From: Trichoplax adhaerens
Lineage: Eukaryota; Placozoa; Uniplacotomia; Trichoplacea; Trichoplacidae
Direction of reading: 5' to 3'
NCBI RefSeq assembly: GCF_000150275.1
Contig: NW_002060953.1
Coordinates: forward strand, 481,432-545,431
Length of the DNA stretch: 64,000 bases
Below the pieces are notes generated by a model, which was not told the origin of the DNA, did no database searches, and was given only the letters and a program-made list of their open reading frames with translations. The position numbers and the translations under genes were made by a program. Shown here piece after piece: positions 38,633 to 52,192 of the stretch. Position 1 is the stretch's first letter. Each line of letters opens with the position of its first letter.

Positions 38633-40770
38633 ATATTAATATTATTAATTGATAGGAATAATTATGTTAAGATAAAATTGCAATTTAATAATATTTATAT
38701 CCAAATACTTCAAATACAAGATTTACGTATAAAATGCTTTTCTTGGATATAATTTTTATAAATTTCTACTATATACTATCGTTCTATATGGCAATACTTA
38801 GCCTTCACGAACACAAAAAATTATCTTCCTATACATATTTATCTTTTGTACATTAAATAGTTTCAAGTAGAGTACTAATATCTTATTAGAAATAGTTATA
38901 TGAGAGAATTTGTATGTATGTATGCAAATGATTTGCCATTATGCATACAAGTTACTACTTTTAATTGGTCATCGTGGATAAGATAGACACCATCTATGTA
39001 CAACGCTGACAAAAGTTTGGCTGATATCACTCCTATATTGTAAGCGTAGACTTCTGTATCACTTTTATGTGTGGTGTCTGTCATGCATTATTGTCAATGC
39101 ACGTAGTTGTAATGTATAAATGATTTCAGAGTATACTTGACTAGATAGAGGATATTGATTGAATGTTATATGTTAAAATTATATGTTATTTCTCACGAGA
39201 ATGATGCCAAGGTTACTTATTGCCATCCATTACAGCTGTTGTATTCGGAAACAGTTAGAGTAGATAACCGTAAATGTCAAATCACGATAGGCTTTGAACT
39301 GTATGAACGCTTTTTTAAATACAGAATTACTAGCGAAACAAGAAATGCTTGTTGAGTAGGCAGATGCGTAAACTGTATTACCGACACTGAGAATCGTTTG
39401 GTACAAAGATCAATCTACTGATATTGTAGGTTTTAGCATGCGCGTATAGCGATGGAACTGATTAGTTAGTAAAAAGGATAAGGCCTTTCTCTATTTGCTA
39501 CTTTGATGGTGATGGATTTATACTTGGTACAAAGTAAATTAAACGAAGTTTAAGTTTGCTGTTACACAAAATACCTTGTACTGTAATTCATACTTGTACT
39601 CTTTTAATTAATCGCTACTACACATAGGGCTAGGGTATAAGGCAATATTATCTACAGTTGCTATAGTACTCATAATTAGCGTCAGAATTCCACGAAAGAT
39701 TACGTGCAAGATGTTAGTGTTATAACATGAGCATTGATTGGTACAAGATGTACATTGAATTAGCCAATCTTTCACGTTCAGAAAGTTACGTTTTGTTACT
39801 GAGGAAATAAGCATCTTTCAGTACGTACAGTATGTCATCCACCTAGGAGCCCTATAAAGCTGGGCATACGATACATATAATAAATATCTAGATTGATCAT
39901 AGACTTTGAGTAGCAATTATAAGTGATTGTAGTACTATGTCACCATTGCAATATTTTGTCATAATTAAATATATGACCGATGTTGGAGTACGTATGAAGC
40001 CTATTTAAAAGCATCACGGTTATTCGACCGACTAGCTGCTATATTACGTTGGGATTCAGAGAATATCTAGTACAAGTAAATCTGGATTTATCTTATAAAA
40101 GAATTTACAATAACATTTCAATAGAGATATATTATCGGATAACAAGGCATTCAGAGCCATAGGCAAACGAGTAGAACGTAGGCACATTTAATCGAGTATT
40201 TACATTTATTATTGGCATACACGTAGATTAAGTAATGTAAGCCGGCTATGCCCAAAAGTAGACTTTCAAATGGTTATAATTGCAAATTTTGTGAGAAAGA
40301 GAGATCAAGGTGTCCTTACAAAGTGACAAACTATAGATTAATTTTTGCTACAGTAGTAGTTTTTGTAACTTCATAAATAATATACCAAAGTGATAGAAAT
40401 AAACTAAGAACTAATCAAAGCAAATACATTTGGCTGATAGTCTTACAATGTACTGTATATAAACTGTAAGTATGCCGTGATTATTCTTTTAGTATAGGTT
40501 GATGCAAAGATTTTTGTTTTAATAATGAGTTATACGGGATAATATAAATAGATAAAAAATAACGTAAGGATTACGCTAAAGTAGAAGTTTGCAGAAAAAT
40601 GATTTCGGAAGTATGGAAAGATAACATTAGAAGGATTAGACAATATTAATTGATTAAGACGAAAAATTTTAGCATCTGATGCTAGTTCTAATTGTGCTCG
40701 ATAATAATTAATTAAATAAAACCAGGATTACTACCATTAGTTTTCGGTATTATTATTTTACAGGGGGTTG
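38633..40770. other. Spacer between convergent ZXD and BDP1 genes
   Basis: Should contain the 3' UTRs of both flanking genes. AT-rich, with no gene seen; the ORFs at 38896-39084, 39155-39355 and 39608-39814 have no family features or splice context. Confidence 0.5.
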
Positions 40771-43681
40771 CTATCGCTGAGCATCATTCTTTTCATTTTC
40801 GGGAGAATTTGTTAAAACGGAAGTATCTAAGGGCAATCGCTTTCCTTTACAGAAAAAAAACCAGTCATAAAACAATTAACGTTGAATAGATACGTATCTT
40901 TAATCATTTAAGATTTAAAATAGGAGTATACTGTATGTATCATGGATAGAATTATAAAAAATTTTCATTTATTACAGTATTGGTACGGTATACATCTACG
41001 ATTTGAGGATTCGACATTATTCTAATTAATTAATAACGAGTAACATGTAATATTTAAATTTTGTAAACATATATAAAGAACTTACTTAACGCTTGGTTGA
41101 CTAATTCTCTGTTGAACCTATCTTCCCTTTTGAATTTATTCTAAGATTTTGAATTGCAATAATAATTGATTAGATTAGATTGAGTTAGCTTGCATAGACG
41201 AAAATGTCAATATCTAGATGTCTAACCTTTAATTCATTTCTATCTCGTTTAGGAAAGACTAGTCTTCGCATTAAGCTAAAATCGGTACCAACTTGACTAA
41301 GGGCGCGATAAAATTTATTTGTTTCTAATGTGTTCACAAAGAATAGAGAACGTCAAAGAGTAAAATTAAAATTATTGCCGCTAATCAATCTAGCAAATTG
41401 TCATGGTATTTTAAAATTGTAGCATTGCATTAGAGTAAAGCACTTTATGTTCTTGATTCTAACCTCCAACATTCCATCTATCGGTGGTTGATTTTTTCTT
41501 ATACGATCGATATGTAGGTAAGGCATCACTTTCATCAATTACAGCCGCTAATTCATAAGTTTCGCTAGCTGCTTCCACTACTAAACTATCTTCGTTCAGA
41601 ATGATTTTACCGTTAGGACCGATACTAACTTGAGGCGCTCTATTTTCACGATCAGGTAGTCGATCTGGTTTCTCTTGGAAATCTTCATTTTCGTTTGTAT
41701 CATTACTCTCGATCGCGTTTATATCATGATCGTCAGTAGGATCGACAGCGGCTTCTTGATATTTATGTTTCATGGGATTTGTTGAAGGGTTGTAATAGAT
41801 TAAGTCGCTCATTGTCATTTGACTGCAGTCCAAAGATTGTGACACAGTTTTCTTTTTCAGTCGGCGTCTTTTATTACCAACGCTATCATTACTGTTATGG
41901 TACGATTGTCCTCTTTTCTCCTTACTTGAATTGCTATCTACCTTATTGAATCGATTCCTAGTTAATCGACCAGTTGGCAAGTTTACATTTTGATGGTCAC
42001 GTTCATTGGTATTTTCATGATAGTTTGCATTAAAGTATGATCCGTTAGGATTGTTATTGATGATTAAATTATCATCTTTGTTTTTATTAAGGTTGGTATC
42101 GGCATCATTGAGTTGTGAAAGGTGGGTTTCATTATTTTCATCCATAGTTGGAGTTACCTCATTTGCGGTAACTACACTAGGGACGGCTCGTTTTCTTCCT
42201 GCAGTTGTATAGGAAGGATTACTTTGATTGGAATGATCATTTCTTGTCGTCTAAATTGAAAGAGAGAGAATAAAAATGTCATTATTTCTAAATCAAATTT
42301 TGTGCAGTGCAATAATTACAGTATGTTGGTTGATGTCAGAACTAATTGATTATGATCATTGGCTGCTATAGGCAATGCATCATATCATCATTATCGGTGG
42401 TGTTGAGCATGATTGAATAGTAAATTAACTGTAGTGAAATTCTTTGCAGCTCTGATGTTAACCAATGCTATGCTGTATACCAAAGTATCGTCAATTATTT
42501 GTGCATTCCCTTTTTGGAATAGAGTATACAGAACAGTAATGACTGCTACTGTATGATGGTCATATTAATCCTGTTTGAGATTGGGTATGTCTAAGCGTAT
42601 CTAGATTGAATATAAAATTCTTCAAAGTTCATTTTATGGTTCACGAAATGATGCACAACCGGTAAAGTAGAATCTATTGGTTGACAGTATGCAACACAGA
42701 ATGGAACCAAGTACAATTTAGGCTAACTCATCTTGTATGTTGATTAAAGGCAAATGCTAAAGAAAAATTTAAATGGACATGGAATAGCCTATTCTCATTT
42801 ATACATTGGAAGAAGATTGGAATGGATTTGACCAATGGAATCTACTGTCATGCTTGATGATATGGTGTAAAACGCTATTGATTTCTTCATCATGATGTCA
42901 TGCATGGATGGAAACGAGCATCCATGTAGTAAGTTGATGGCAATTTACCTGTACATTATCCGATAGTATTGGTTGACTGAGATGGCGAAATCTTCTTGTT
43001 AAACCAGGAGATGCTTGTGTATTGATTGATTGGCCTGATGTATTTTGAGTTGGTTTTGCATTCTTGATCTTTGATCGCAATCGTCCGTTGACCTATAGGC
43101 ATGTATAAACATTTCACCATTAAACAATCGATGGTATGAAATGAACAATGGTCTACTTGGACGCAATTCTCATCAATCGTGGCAAGAATTGCATGCTTAC
43201 GCTCGATATCGTCACTAAAGTATTGCTATAATGAAACTTTGGGTTATCTTTGTAGGTATATAGTGCATATTATTTGACTGAACTATCGTTGTATTGGCTA
43301 AATGGATAATTTGATCAATTGGTTGCTAACTTATGTCGATATTGTTCAGGCAATACTTACATCTTGTGTTGTTGTTTTGCTAGGCGTAGTTCCTTTTCTC
43401 GATCGGATAGCATCATTGACTGCTAACGTGGATGAAACACCACTCTCTGATGGTTGATCTTTTTCAGTAGCCCCATCGAGGTGGTCTATCTGATGAGGAT
43501 TGAAATCATCCGATGCATGGCCATTTGTTGATTGGGAAGTATTTCCTTCTGGCGATGCTGTTGTTGGTGATAGATTGTGATCGTTGGATGATGATGTTGA
43601 TGTGTTATTACTACCATGGGTAGTATTGCATCGTCGAATGTGACGCGATGCAATATTGGGGGTAAATTTCTCCCGAGGCAT
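40771..43681 (-). CDS. BDP1: Transcription factor TFIIIB component B'' (BDP1)
   Basis: TFIIIB subunit that, with TBP and BRF1, opens RNA polymerase III promoters. Six exons (minus strand): 43681-43361, 43092-42949, 42250-41464, 41324-41227, 41140-41086 and 40844-40771. All have GT-AG borders and add to exactly 493 codons (492 residues). The N-terminus (MPREKFTPNIASRHIRR) resembles the basic start of BDP1 proteins. Hallmarks are MTMSDLIYYNPSTNPMK (300-316), the conserved IGPNGKIILNEDSL segment (near 369-382) and a SANT domain starting at Trp414 and split over three exons (GTDFSLMRRLVFPKR, then NKFKRED). The protein stops about 25 residues after the SANT domain, so it lacks the very long repeat-rich tail of vertebrate BDP1 and is closer in size to the yeast protein. 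Start chosen because the ATG at 43681 opens the longest frame. Confidence 0.92.
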
Positions 43682-44290
43682 AGTTGAAACCTAGACTTGA
43701 ATAAAGACTTGGCTGTACACCCTGAAGTGATATCACTTCAAGATTACTTGGTTGTTAATGGACGATCCAAGAAGTTGCTATTCCAATCTAATGAATTCTT
43801 CAAGTATTTTCCAATAGCAATAAGGTGCAAGTGGCTTAATCTTCACTCAATTGATCGATTGCTTTCGCAGAAGGATCATCCTTCTCGCCTACACTCTTCT
43901 ATCACCAATGTTGTAATAGCAATCGACGATCATCTACTCTCTTCCTTTAACGGTTAACAACACCAACAATCCTGCAAGATTAAGGCGGATTGGGGAGAAA
44001 AGATGGCAGACAAAATTGCTGTCGGATGAGAAAATGGTTCTCCTGTCAACAGTGTACAGTATAGCCTGGGTTGGATAAGCCTACTAGAGGCCTGTAGTCT
44101 AATTACGCCGTGTAAGGGACATTAGCCAGCAGTCTAACCGTTGTAGACGTCAGCCATACATGATACTATTGCCTGCTATAACTATGGTGTGTAGCATGCA
44201 GTAGTAGTGATACTTTTCCACTGGACAGACAGGAACGGACGGAGTCCTTGGTCAATCTCTACTTACAATAGACATGTTTGAGTCGAATCA
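43682..44290. other. Upstream of BDP1; probable promoter side
   Basis: Contains an 86-codon plus-strand ORF (43697-43957) that begins just outside the BDP1 start codon and has no recognisable features; I leave it uncalled. A TACAGT/ACTGTA cluster lies near 44050-44065. Confidence 0.4.
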
Positions 44291-44555
44291 TAAGAGTAGC
44301 GCGGATATTCGAAAGCCGCGAATCCAATCGGATTCGAAGTCGGATCTTAATCCGACTGCAATGGACGCTGTCCGTCGGTAAAATTCTTGAAGATTGATTG
44401 GAAATAAAATGGAATGAGTCATAAGAGCAGTGCGAATATTCGAAAGCCGCGAATCCAATCGGATTCGAAGTCGGATCTTAATCTGACTGCAATGGACGCT
44501 GTCCATCGGTAAAATTCTTGAAGATTGATTGGAAATAAAATGGAATGAATTGACT
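44291..44555. repeat. Two-copy tandem repeat, period 131 bp
   Basis: Near-identical copies marked by gc(g/a)atattcgaaagccgcg-type starts at about 44301 and 44432. Each contains internal inverted segments (attcgaaagccgcgaat, atccgattcgaat-like), so each unit could fold. Confidence 0.9.
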
Positions 44556-44589
44556 TTTTGCACGCGTTAAATTGCGGTATTTTATTCCC

Positions 44590-45250
44590 CTTTTTTCCCC
44601 ACTCTCAAGGGTATATTTTCAATGATTACATAGTTAAAAAAGAATTTGCTTCATTTTTGATTGCTTCCGAGTGTTTTGATTGCTTCCGAGTGTTACGGTA
44701 TATGACGCCATTTTGCACGGTATATTCTTTTTTTCCTGCTCTCAAGGGTATATTTTCAATAATTACAGTGTTGCAATAATTTGTTCCACTTTTTATTGCT
44801 TACGAGTATTATGGTATGTTATTACGATATATTATTTTTTTCCTCTTTTTTTCTTGCTTTCAAGAGTATATTTTCAATGATTACAGTATCAAAAAAGAAT
44901 TCGCTCCATTTTTGATTGCTTCCGAGTATTAAGGTATATGACGCCATTTTGCACGGTATATTATATTCTTTTTTTCCTGCTCTCAAAGGGTATATTTTCA
45001 ATGATTACAGCGTCGCAATAATTTGTTCCACTTTTTATTGCTTACGAGTATTATGGTATGTTATTACAATATATTATTTTTTCCTGCTCTCAAGAGTATA
45101 TTTTCAATGATTACAGTATCAAAAATAATTTGCCCAACTTTTTATTGCTTCCGAGTATTACGGTATATTATTACGGCATTCTACACGGTATAGTATTTTT
45201 CCCCTTTTTTGCCTACTCTCAAGAGTAAGAAAAAATGATTACAGTATCAA
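44590..45250. repeat. Tandem array of 107-137 bp units
   Basis: Six copies of (c)tctcaag(g/a)gtatattttcaa followed by tgattac, at about 44602, 44739, 44867, 44980, 45087 and 45216. They alternate with a pyrimidine-rich tract and ttgcttccgagtatta. Some pairs are more alike at a two-unit spacing than next to each other, suggesting that a dimer was the last unit to be multiplied. Confidence 0.85.
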
Positions 45251-46680
45251 AAATAGATTGCCCAATCTGCTTCAATTTCAAAAATTGTCGAAATCCAACC
45301 CGATTTTACGCATTGGCCGAAGAACCTTCTACATACAAGTAGAATAAAGTGAAGTGGAAGGTGAAATATCGCTTGTTGTTGTGGTATTTTGAAGGTAGGC
45401 CAATAATGGGATAGCATGGACGCAAGGAAGGTTTCTTCCACCATCCTAGTCAATGTCCTCCTAGCGCTATACTATACATCCTGTACTATGGCTGACTATA
45501 GAAGGAGTATACTGTAGAACAAAACTATTTTACACAGAGGTAGCAGACAATTTGAAAAATTGTCCAAATCCAACCCGATTTTACGGATTGCCCGAAGAAC
45601 CTTCTACATACAAGTAGAATACAAGCAAATGGAAATATTACCTGTTGGAGTATTTTGAAGGTAGGATTATACTGTAGAACAAAACTATTTTGCATCATCG
45701 GTCCAGAGGTAGCGGACAATTTCAAAATTTTATCCAAATCCAACCCGATTTTACGCATTGCCCGAAGAACCTTCTACATGCAGGGTGTCTCATCAAAAAT
45801 CGACGACGATTGAAGTTCTATGAAAACACAATTTCAACACCAAATTAGACAAATTTGGTATCAGTCTATTGCAAATAAGACGCTTTATGTAAATATGTAA
45901 TTTCAATTTACATAAAAACCTTCCACATACAAGTAGAATACAGGCAAGTGGAAATATTGCTTGTCGGAGTATTTTGAAGGTAGGATTATACTGTACAACA
46001 AAACTATTTTTGCATCATCGGTCAGAGGTAGCGGACAATTTGAAAATTATCCAAATCCAACCCGATTTTACGCATTGCCCGAAGAACCTGCTATATGCAG
46101 GGTGTCTCATCGAAAATCGACGACGATTGAAGTTCTATGAAAACACAATTTCAACACCAAATTAGACAACTTTGGTATCAGTCTGTTGCAAATAAGACGC
46201 TTTATGTAAATATGTAATTTCAATTGACATAAAAACCTTCTACATACAAGGAGATTAAAGGCAAGTGGAAATATTGCTTGTCGGAGTATTTTGATGGTAG
46301 GATTATACTGTACAACAAAACTATTTTTGCATCATCGGTCCAGAGGTAGCGGACAATTTGAAAATTATCCAAATCCAACCCGATTTTACGCATTGCCCGA
46401 AGAACCTGCTATGTGCAGGGTGTCTCATCGAAAATCGACGACGATTGAAGTTCTATGAAAACACAATTTCAACACCAAATTAGACAAATTTGGTATCAGT
46501 CTGTTGCAAATAAGACGCTTTATGTAAATATGTAATTTCAATTGACATAAAAACCTTCTACATACAAGGAGATTAAAGGCAAGTGGAAATATTACTTGTT
46601 GGAGTATATTTTAAAAGGGAGGTTGATAATCGGACATCATGGACGTAAGGAAGTTTTCTTCCACCATCGTAGTCGACCCA
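45250..46680. repeat. Higher-order tandem array, full unit about 318 bp
   Basis: The marker aatccaacccgattttacg occurs near 45293, 45569, 45738, 46055 and 46374. The three rightmost copies are complete units of about 317-320 bp and almost identical; the left ones are shorter because they lack the gacgacgattgaagttctat segment. The array is bracketed by a related flank: a cttccaccatc.tagtc block at about 45434-45450 and again near 46657-46677. Confidence 0.88.
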
Positions 46681-46911
46681 GTACAAGTACATGTATTATG
46701 ATTGCATACTGTATGTAGTATACCGTACTATGGTAATAGTGCCTATCCTATGGCTGAGTAGAGGAGTCTACAGTACAACAAAACTCAGCCTGGCTGTACT
46801 GTATGTGTCCGCTCCCGGGACCGTCCGCACGCCCATCCATCCGACGCAACCATCCACCTGGCTTTTGCTCGAGGTGCTGCCATTAGTACAAAAGCCATCC
46901 AAGAATTCATC

Positions 46912-49900
46912 ATGGCGCTGTCTACCAAAGACATGAATTCTCTGCTTAGGTAAGAATGATCATTTCCAATCGATATCCTTGTCCAATACCTCATTTATTC
47001 GTAAGGATAATGTATTGATGTTCGTGGAGAATCCTTTGATTGCCATGATAAAGTGGTAGATCTACTGTAAATAGTCTTGAAAGTTGAACTCGTCTATGAC
47101 AAGGTTATTGTCGTCGAGGACGAAACAAGTTCCAACGCCAGTCTACAATTGCTTTTACGACGAGCCGGCATCAACTCGGATTTGATTTTGACACTCTTGT
47201 ATCTACCTGTACTCATAATTTCATATAGCTATTCGTGCTTTATTAGCTGTTATTCATTGGCCATGACAGAGGATGCCATTTTTTCATTCAATGCAATGGA
47301 ATCGTCTAATCGAATTATGAATAAGGGAAACTTTCACATACAACAACTTGAAAGGCAAATTCATTCTGCTATTCGATTGATCATGCTGCTTGAACACGTT
47401 CACTATTGGCGATCATCGACTCAACATGCCGATAACATAGTCTGTGCTTAATCAATCATCTGATGCATACAGTTTTACTTCACTTAGCAAGGCTAAAGCT
47501 ATGAGCCATGGCATGTTGATCTCTCAATCAGTATTACGATGCCAAAACGATCAACTCTGTCCTTCGTTGATCACGCCATTGATCCATGTCATGATTGCAA
47601 TTACTTTGAAATTGCAATCTTTCAACCTCATCAATCACAAAGATGGAACAGAAAGGGATCAATCCTTCTATTCTTTCTGTTACATCAACAAGTAAGATTG
47701 GCTTGCAGTCATTTTATCCTTGGCTAATAGCCTATTCTATCTATACACTAACTTGGATAGACTTTGGGTAAAGACTGTATCCCATCTTCTGCTTTGCTTG
47801 AGCCATTTTATTTTACTAGATAGACGCAAAATATTCACAAACCTCGCTCGCTTGCAATCATAAGTAGTAATAGCAGTGTGTGATAGATGATGCAGGGTAT
47901 TTCACCCAGTCTAAATCTCAATATCCAATCACAATGATGGATTGATGAAAGCATCACTGTCTTAAATAGTACCATCATGACTATCATTAGTAGCCATAAA
48001 ATGAACATGATTTACAATTTCAACCCTGTGGTGAAAATTACTTTTCTTTCCTTTGCTATTTTGATTGTGACATCTAGTGTTATTTCCGAAGAAAATTTGA
48101 CTGTATCTTCCTTGGAATCTTTGGCCTCTTCTGTTCATCATTTCTTCGGTAGACAGGATCATTTCAAGTTAGGAACAGCGATGGTAAGAGAGATTAAAGT
48201 CATTTTCTAATCTTTTTTTTTTTGGACCGATATAATGATACTAAATACATTAATTTTATCAATGGCGATACTTAATTTATACAGTGTAAATTTGCTGACA
48301 TGCAATTGTATGATAGTTAGCATTGCACTATTTTATATCGTCATTTTAAAATCATCTTTCCTATGGTAACTACGACTGTCAACAGGGTCATTATGTGTAA
48401 TAACATGCTCCAAAGTAGCAATAGTCACATTATAGTCATGACAAACGCTACCAAAGTATAATATTGACAACAACTATTTATTCAATGATGATTTATTCAC
48501 GCCTGGCTCAAAGTATCCATATTATGCGGCTACTTCATACTTTTATGCTATTGAATTTCGATATCGGATTGCTATCAAGGTCTGCAAAAATTAAATTTCC
48601 CTTTCTTTACTGTACTTAGCTGTACCTAGGATAAAATTTTGATACCTAGCGCATTAATCGTCAATCATGTTGATGTCCTTGTAAAATGCAAGAATAATAG
48701 ACTTGCTAACAAAGTATCAATATCATAATTTTTAATATCCATTTTGTGTGAAATTCGCGGATTCAAAGGCTTTTCAGTCTTGCCGATATAGAATGAAGTA
48801 TCGACATATGAATGTGCAAACATACTTCCGTTAATCGAATTCATTCTATATAGATATACATTACTAGTGTAAGAAAGATACATACTGTGCAATATTCTAT
48901 AATTATGCTATTTTTGAATATGTTTCCTATTAATGATACGATACTAGTCGCGCTTCTATCACTTTCCCAGTGTGAAGAATAATATAATAGACTAATCTCC
49001 TACTTATTTGAAAACAATTTTGACCATTTTTGATGCAGATGATGGCCTTAACAGTTTTGAATATCATTTGAATGTTTGAAAGTGATCATAAACTTAAAAA
49101 AACTTCTTTTTTTTTACAGCTACTTTATCAAACTGCTATATAATGCGTATTGGCAATGTGTATGATAGTGTTAGAGCTACCCTATATTGCTACCACTCTT
49201 GATATCCGTGTCGATCGATACAATGTAATAATAGTACATTCGATTGATTGTAATGACAGAAATTATTATCACACAACTACCAGTACGATCCTATATTGCT
49301 TTAAAATCGTACTAGCTCTATGCACTTTTCATTTTTCGTAGACAAGAAGAAAACTGTTATACTGTGCAGGATCAATGACTATAAACAATAAATAAAATAT
49401 TAATGTCTTTTGTTCATGTTGGAAAATAGACGGTTTTACTGCAGCAATCGGACCTGCTCTCTGGTTCCGCTCAGAAATGTGCTATCATCTATCTGCTATA
49501 TGATATGTACCGTAACGAACCAATTACATCAAATCCTTTCGCTACCGTGTTTGCTTATTTAATGCTGGATAAGGTAATCAATCGATCACGACTGCTCGTG
49601 GGAACGTAGCTATATATCACATTGTTATATTTTTTAGCAACTGTATCGTCATGACAAATATCGGGTGCATTGCTAACTCTATTCAATATATAGCTAGCAC
49701 AAGTGGACGTACTCTAACCGTTTGAAATGACTATTAATACTTTGTATCTATCGGATCTTTCTTGGTCTTTTCGCATGTAGGATCAGTCTAGTGATATTGG
49801 TGTTCCAGAAAAGACTCTGTTGCCACCTTTGACACCGGTTGAAAAGAATTTCTTATACCAACTTATCAAAGGGCCACCATCAAAAGATGTAAGTTGTTTA

Positions 49901-51994
49901 TTACTGAATAAGGAAAAAGTTATAACTCTATTTTTATACAATATATTGATTTTGCTAGTTATGATTATGTTGCGACTTGACACAGAATAACCTTGACAAA
50001 TAGAGAATAAAATTCTTCATGCTTTACATTCAAAATTCAGTTGCAAAAGAAGACGCCTACCCAAGTTGCTAATGGAGAAGCTGATCCCAATCAAGTGTAT
50101 GATGTAGAACCGTTTCTAGAGATTTTACGGTCACGATTTGTCCAAACCCCGTTATGTAATAAATCTGGAATATCTTGTGTTATAGCCGATCCAGATAATG
50201 AGAAAAGGTACCGTAGTCCTGTCTATCGATCCTTTCCTTACTTGATAATAGTAAATTATTGACTATACCATGGTAGTTCATAAAATTGTTGGCATCGATT
50301 TCATATAGATTATAGCTGACGATAGTTAACTAATCTGTATAATTAAATCTTGTAATTGTTCAATAGTATGACGTTTGATATCAACGAAAAGTCTCAAGTG
50401 ATTGAATCGTTACTAACTGGAGAGTGTTCGGTAGTAACGAAAGCTTTCCAACCTGATTTCTGTTGTCTTGTTCCTCCCTTATTGAAATACGATAATGAAG
50501 TAGGTTTATGTTCTGAACATAAATAAGACGATACACATAACTGCATTCTACTGATTTACCAAACTGTTTGTGTACCTACCTTTGTTTGAGCAAAACGTAA
50601 GTGTTGTAATAATTTGACTGCATTAGTTGACGTTTATGATTCCTGATGGTGAAGAACGCGAATTTGAATGGGATAGAACAATGTGCACTAGTAATAGTGT
50701 CGGTACGTAATCCAGTGTTAGTTAAATTATCTTCTAATACTTTTGCAACTTTAGGCATATGCTAAACTATTCATTGAATTTATAACCATAGGTCTAGAAG
50801 TTCGCAGATTAATTGCTAAAGCTTTTACTGGAGCCTTGTCAGCCCAAGAACAACAGGTATGTTATTGTAATCTATTTTGGATTGGTAGTTGCTCACTATC
50901 TGATATGATTATTTTTGTCAATATTCTACTACAGCAAGTTCTTTCCGAATTAGAAAAGGATCAAAAGTTAGTGTACCATATTGGAATTACTCCGAGTAAG
51001 GTAAAAAGAAATACGCCTACTTCCCAGAAAGTAATTGGGTATTTATTACGTTGGTTATTCGCCATTAAGTCATTTTACCCTTTATTACATGTTTTTTCCT
51101 CTTGAAATTTAGTTACCTGATCTTGTTGAAAATAACCCACTAGTTGCTATTGAAGTATTATTGAAACTAATGAAATCAAACCAAATCTCTGAGTAAATTT
51201 AAAACTATCTAATCTTTTGAAGCAATAGTGAGATAAAAAACTTGAATATGAATAAGCAATGTACTTTATTTCTACGCAGATATTTTTCTACCTTGGTAAA
51301 TATGAATATGTCATTGCATTCTATGGAGGTGGTTAATCGCTTAACTACGGTACAACGTTAATCAGGATATTTCTCTGTACAATCGATTGGCTGCTAGCTA
51401 TCCGTTATGCCCATGCATATGATGAAATCTCTGTTTAACATACACATGTTATTAACTTGTAGGCTGTTGATCTTCCTCCAGAATTCCTTCAGTTGTATAT
51501 TTCCAACTGTATTTCTAGTTGTGAGAATACCAAGGATAAGTATATGCAGAGTCGTTTAGTTCGTCTGGTAAGCAAAATTTTGATCTTATTTCAATTGCAG
51601 CTATCACTCAATTGTACTCTTCTTTACGTACCTGTTTGAACAATTTACAATTCCTGTCAATAGGTTTGTGTATTCTTACAGTCTCTGATCAGAAATAAAA
51701 TTATTAATGTTCAAGTAAGTTATCAATTGGGGTTGACTGTACGCGTTTTGTTCATCAAGCGCCAATTGCTTCTCTTTCAAAGTCAAAATTTAAAGCAGTC
51801 GGTAATGTTTTTGTAATAGTCTATCATCATTGTACAATTCATAGGATTTATTCATCGAAGTACAAGCCTTCTGTATCGAGTTTAGTCGAATTAAGGAAGC
51901 CGCTTGTTTATTTCGCCTTTTAAAAAGCCTTGATCCAAATGAGTCAGATCAGAACAACAAAGATGCGAGAGACGGTGAAAAAGAGAACGAATAG
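46912..51994 (+). CDS. CNOT11: CCR4-NOT transcription complex subunit 11 (CNOT11)
   Basis: Subunit of the CCR4-NOT deadenylase; in animals CNOT11 binds CNOT10 and the N-terminal part of CNOT1. Fourteen exons join in frame to 452 residues: 46912-46949, 48078-48183, 49430-49573, 49781-49888, 50041-50207, 50367-50499, 50627-50702, 50792-50856, 50935-51000, 51113-51192, 51280-51349, 51463-51567, 51664-51714 and 51845-51994. Exon 1 encodes [12 protein letters not shown] and continues as SVISEEN, matching the human MSLTPKELSSLLSIISEE region; this fixes the start. The most conserved part is the C-terminal helical domain (about 275-435), with [29 protein letters not shown] and [13 protein letters not shown]. 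It lacks the Gly-rich N-terminal extension of the mammalian protein. Intron 1 is long (1128 bp) and carries a chance 124-codon ORF. Confidence 0.95.
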
Positions 51995-52174
51995 CGTTAA
52001 CTGAAGTTGTAATTACTTCGTTATTATCGAGTATTTTCTCAGACATAAATGCCCAATCGACTGTATTAAAAACTGTACATACAATAGGGTTAACTATTTT
52101 AGTACCTTTTGCCAGTCTTTGGCTGTCAATTCAAAATTCGAAGGTGTAACCAATTAAAAATCAAATTTCTTGGA

Positions 52175-52180
52175 AATAAA
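52175..52180 (+). terminator. Poly(A) signal of CNOT11
   Basis: AATAAA 181 bases after the CNOT11 stop, the best signal before the facing gene. Confidence 0.55.
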
Positions 52181-52186
52181 TGTTAT

Positions 52187-52192
52187 TTTATT
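52187..52192 (-). terminator. Poly(A) signal of the RAP-domain gene
   Basis: AATAAA on the minus strand, about 242 bases past the RAP gene stop. Only six bases separate it from the plus-strand AATAAA. Confidence 0.5.

Noticed and set aside
43697-43957. 86-codon plus-strand ORF beside the BDP1 start
   Set aside because: No motif, no splice partner, and it lies in the presumed BDP1 promoter.
44288-44563. 91-codon minus-strand ORF
   Set aside because: It spans both copies of the 131-bp tandem repeat and its peptide is itself a repeat.
47077-47451. 124-codon plus-strand ORF
   Set aside because: Lies wholly in CNOT11 intron 1. Exons 1 and 2 of CNOT11 join precisely around it, and it shows no family motif.
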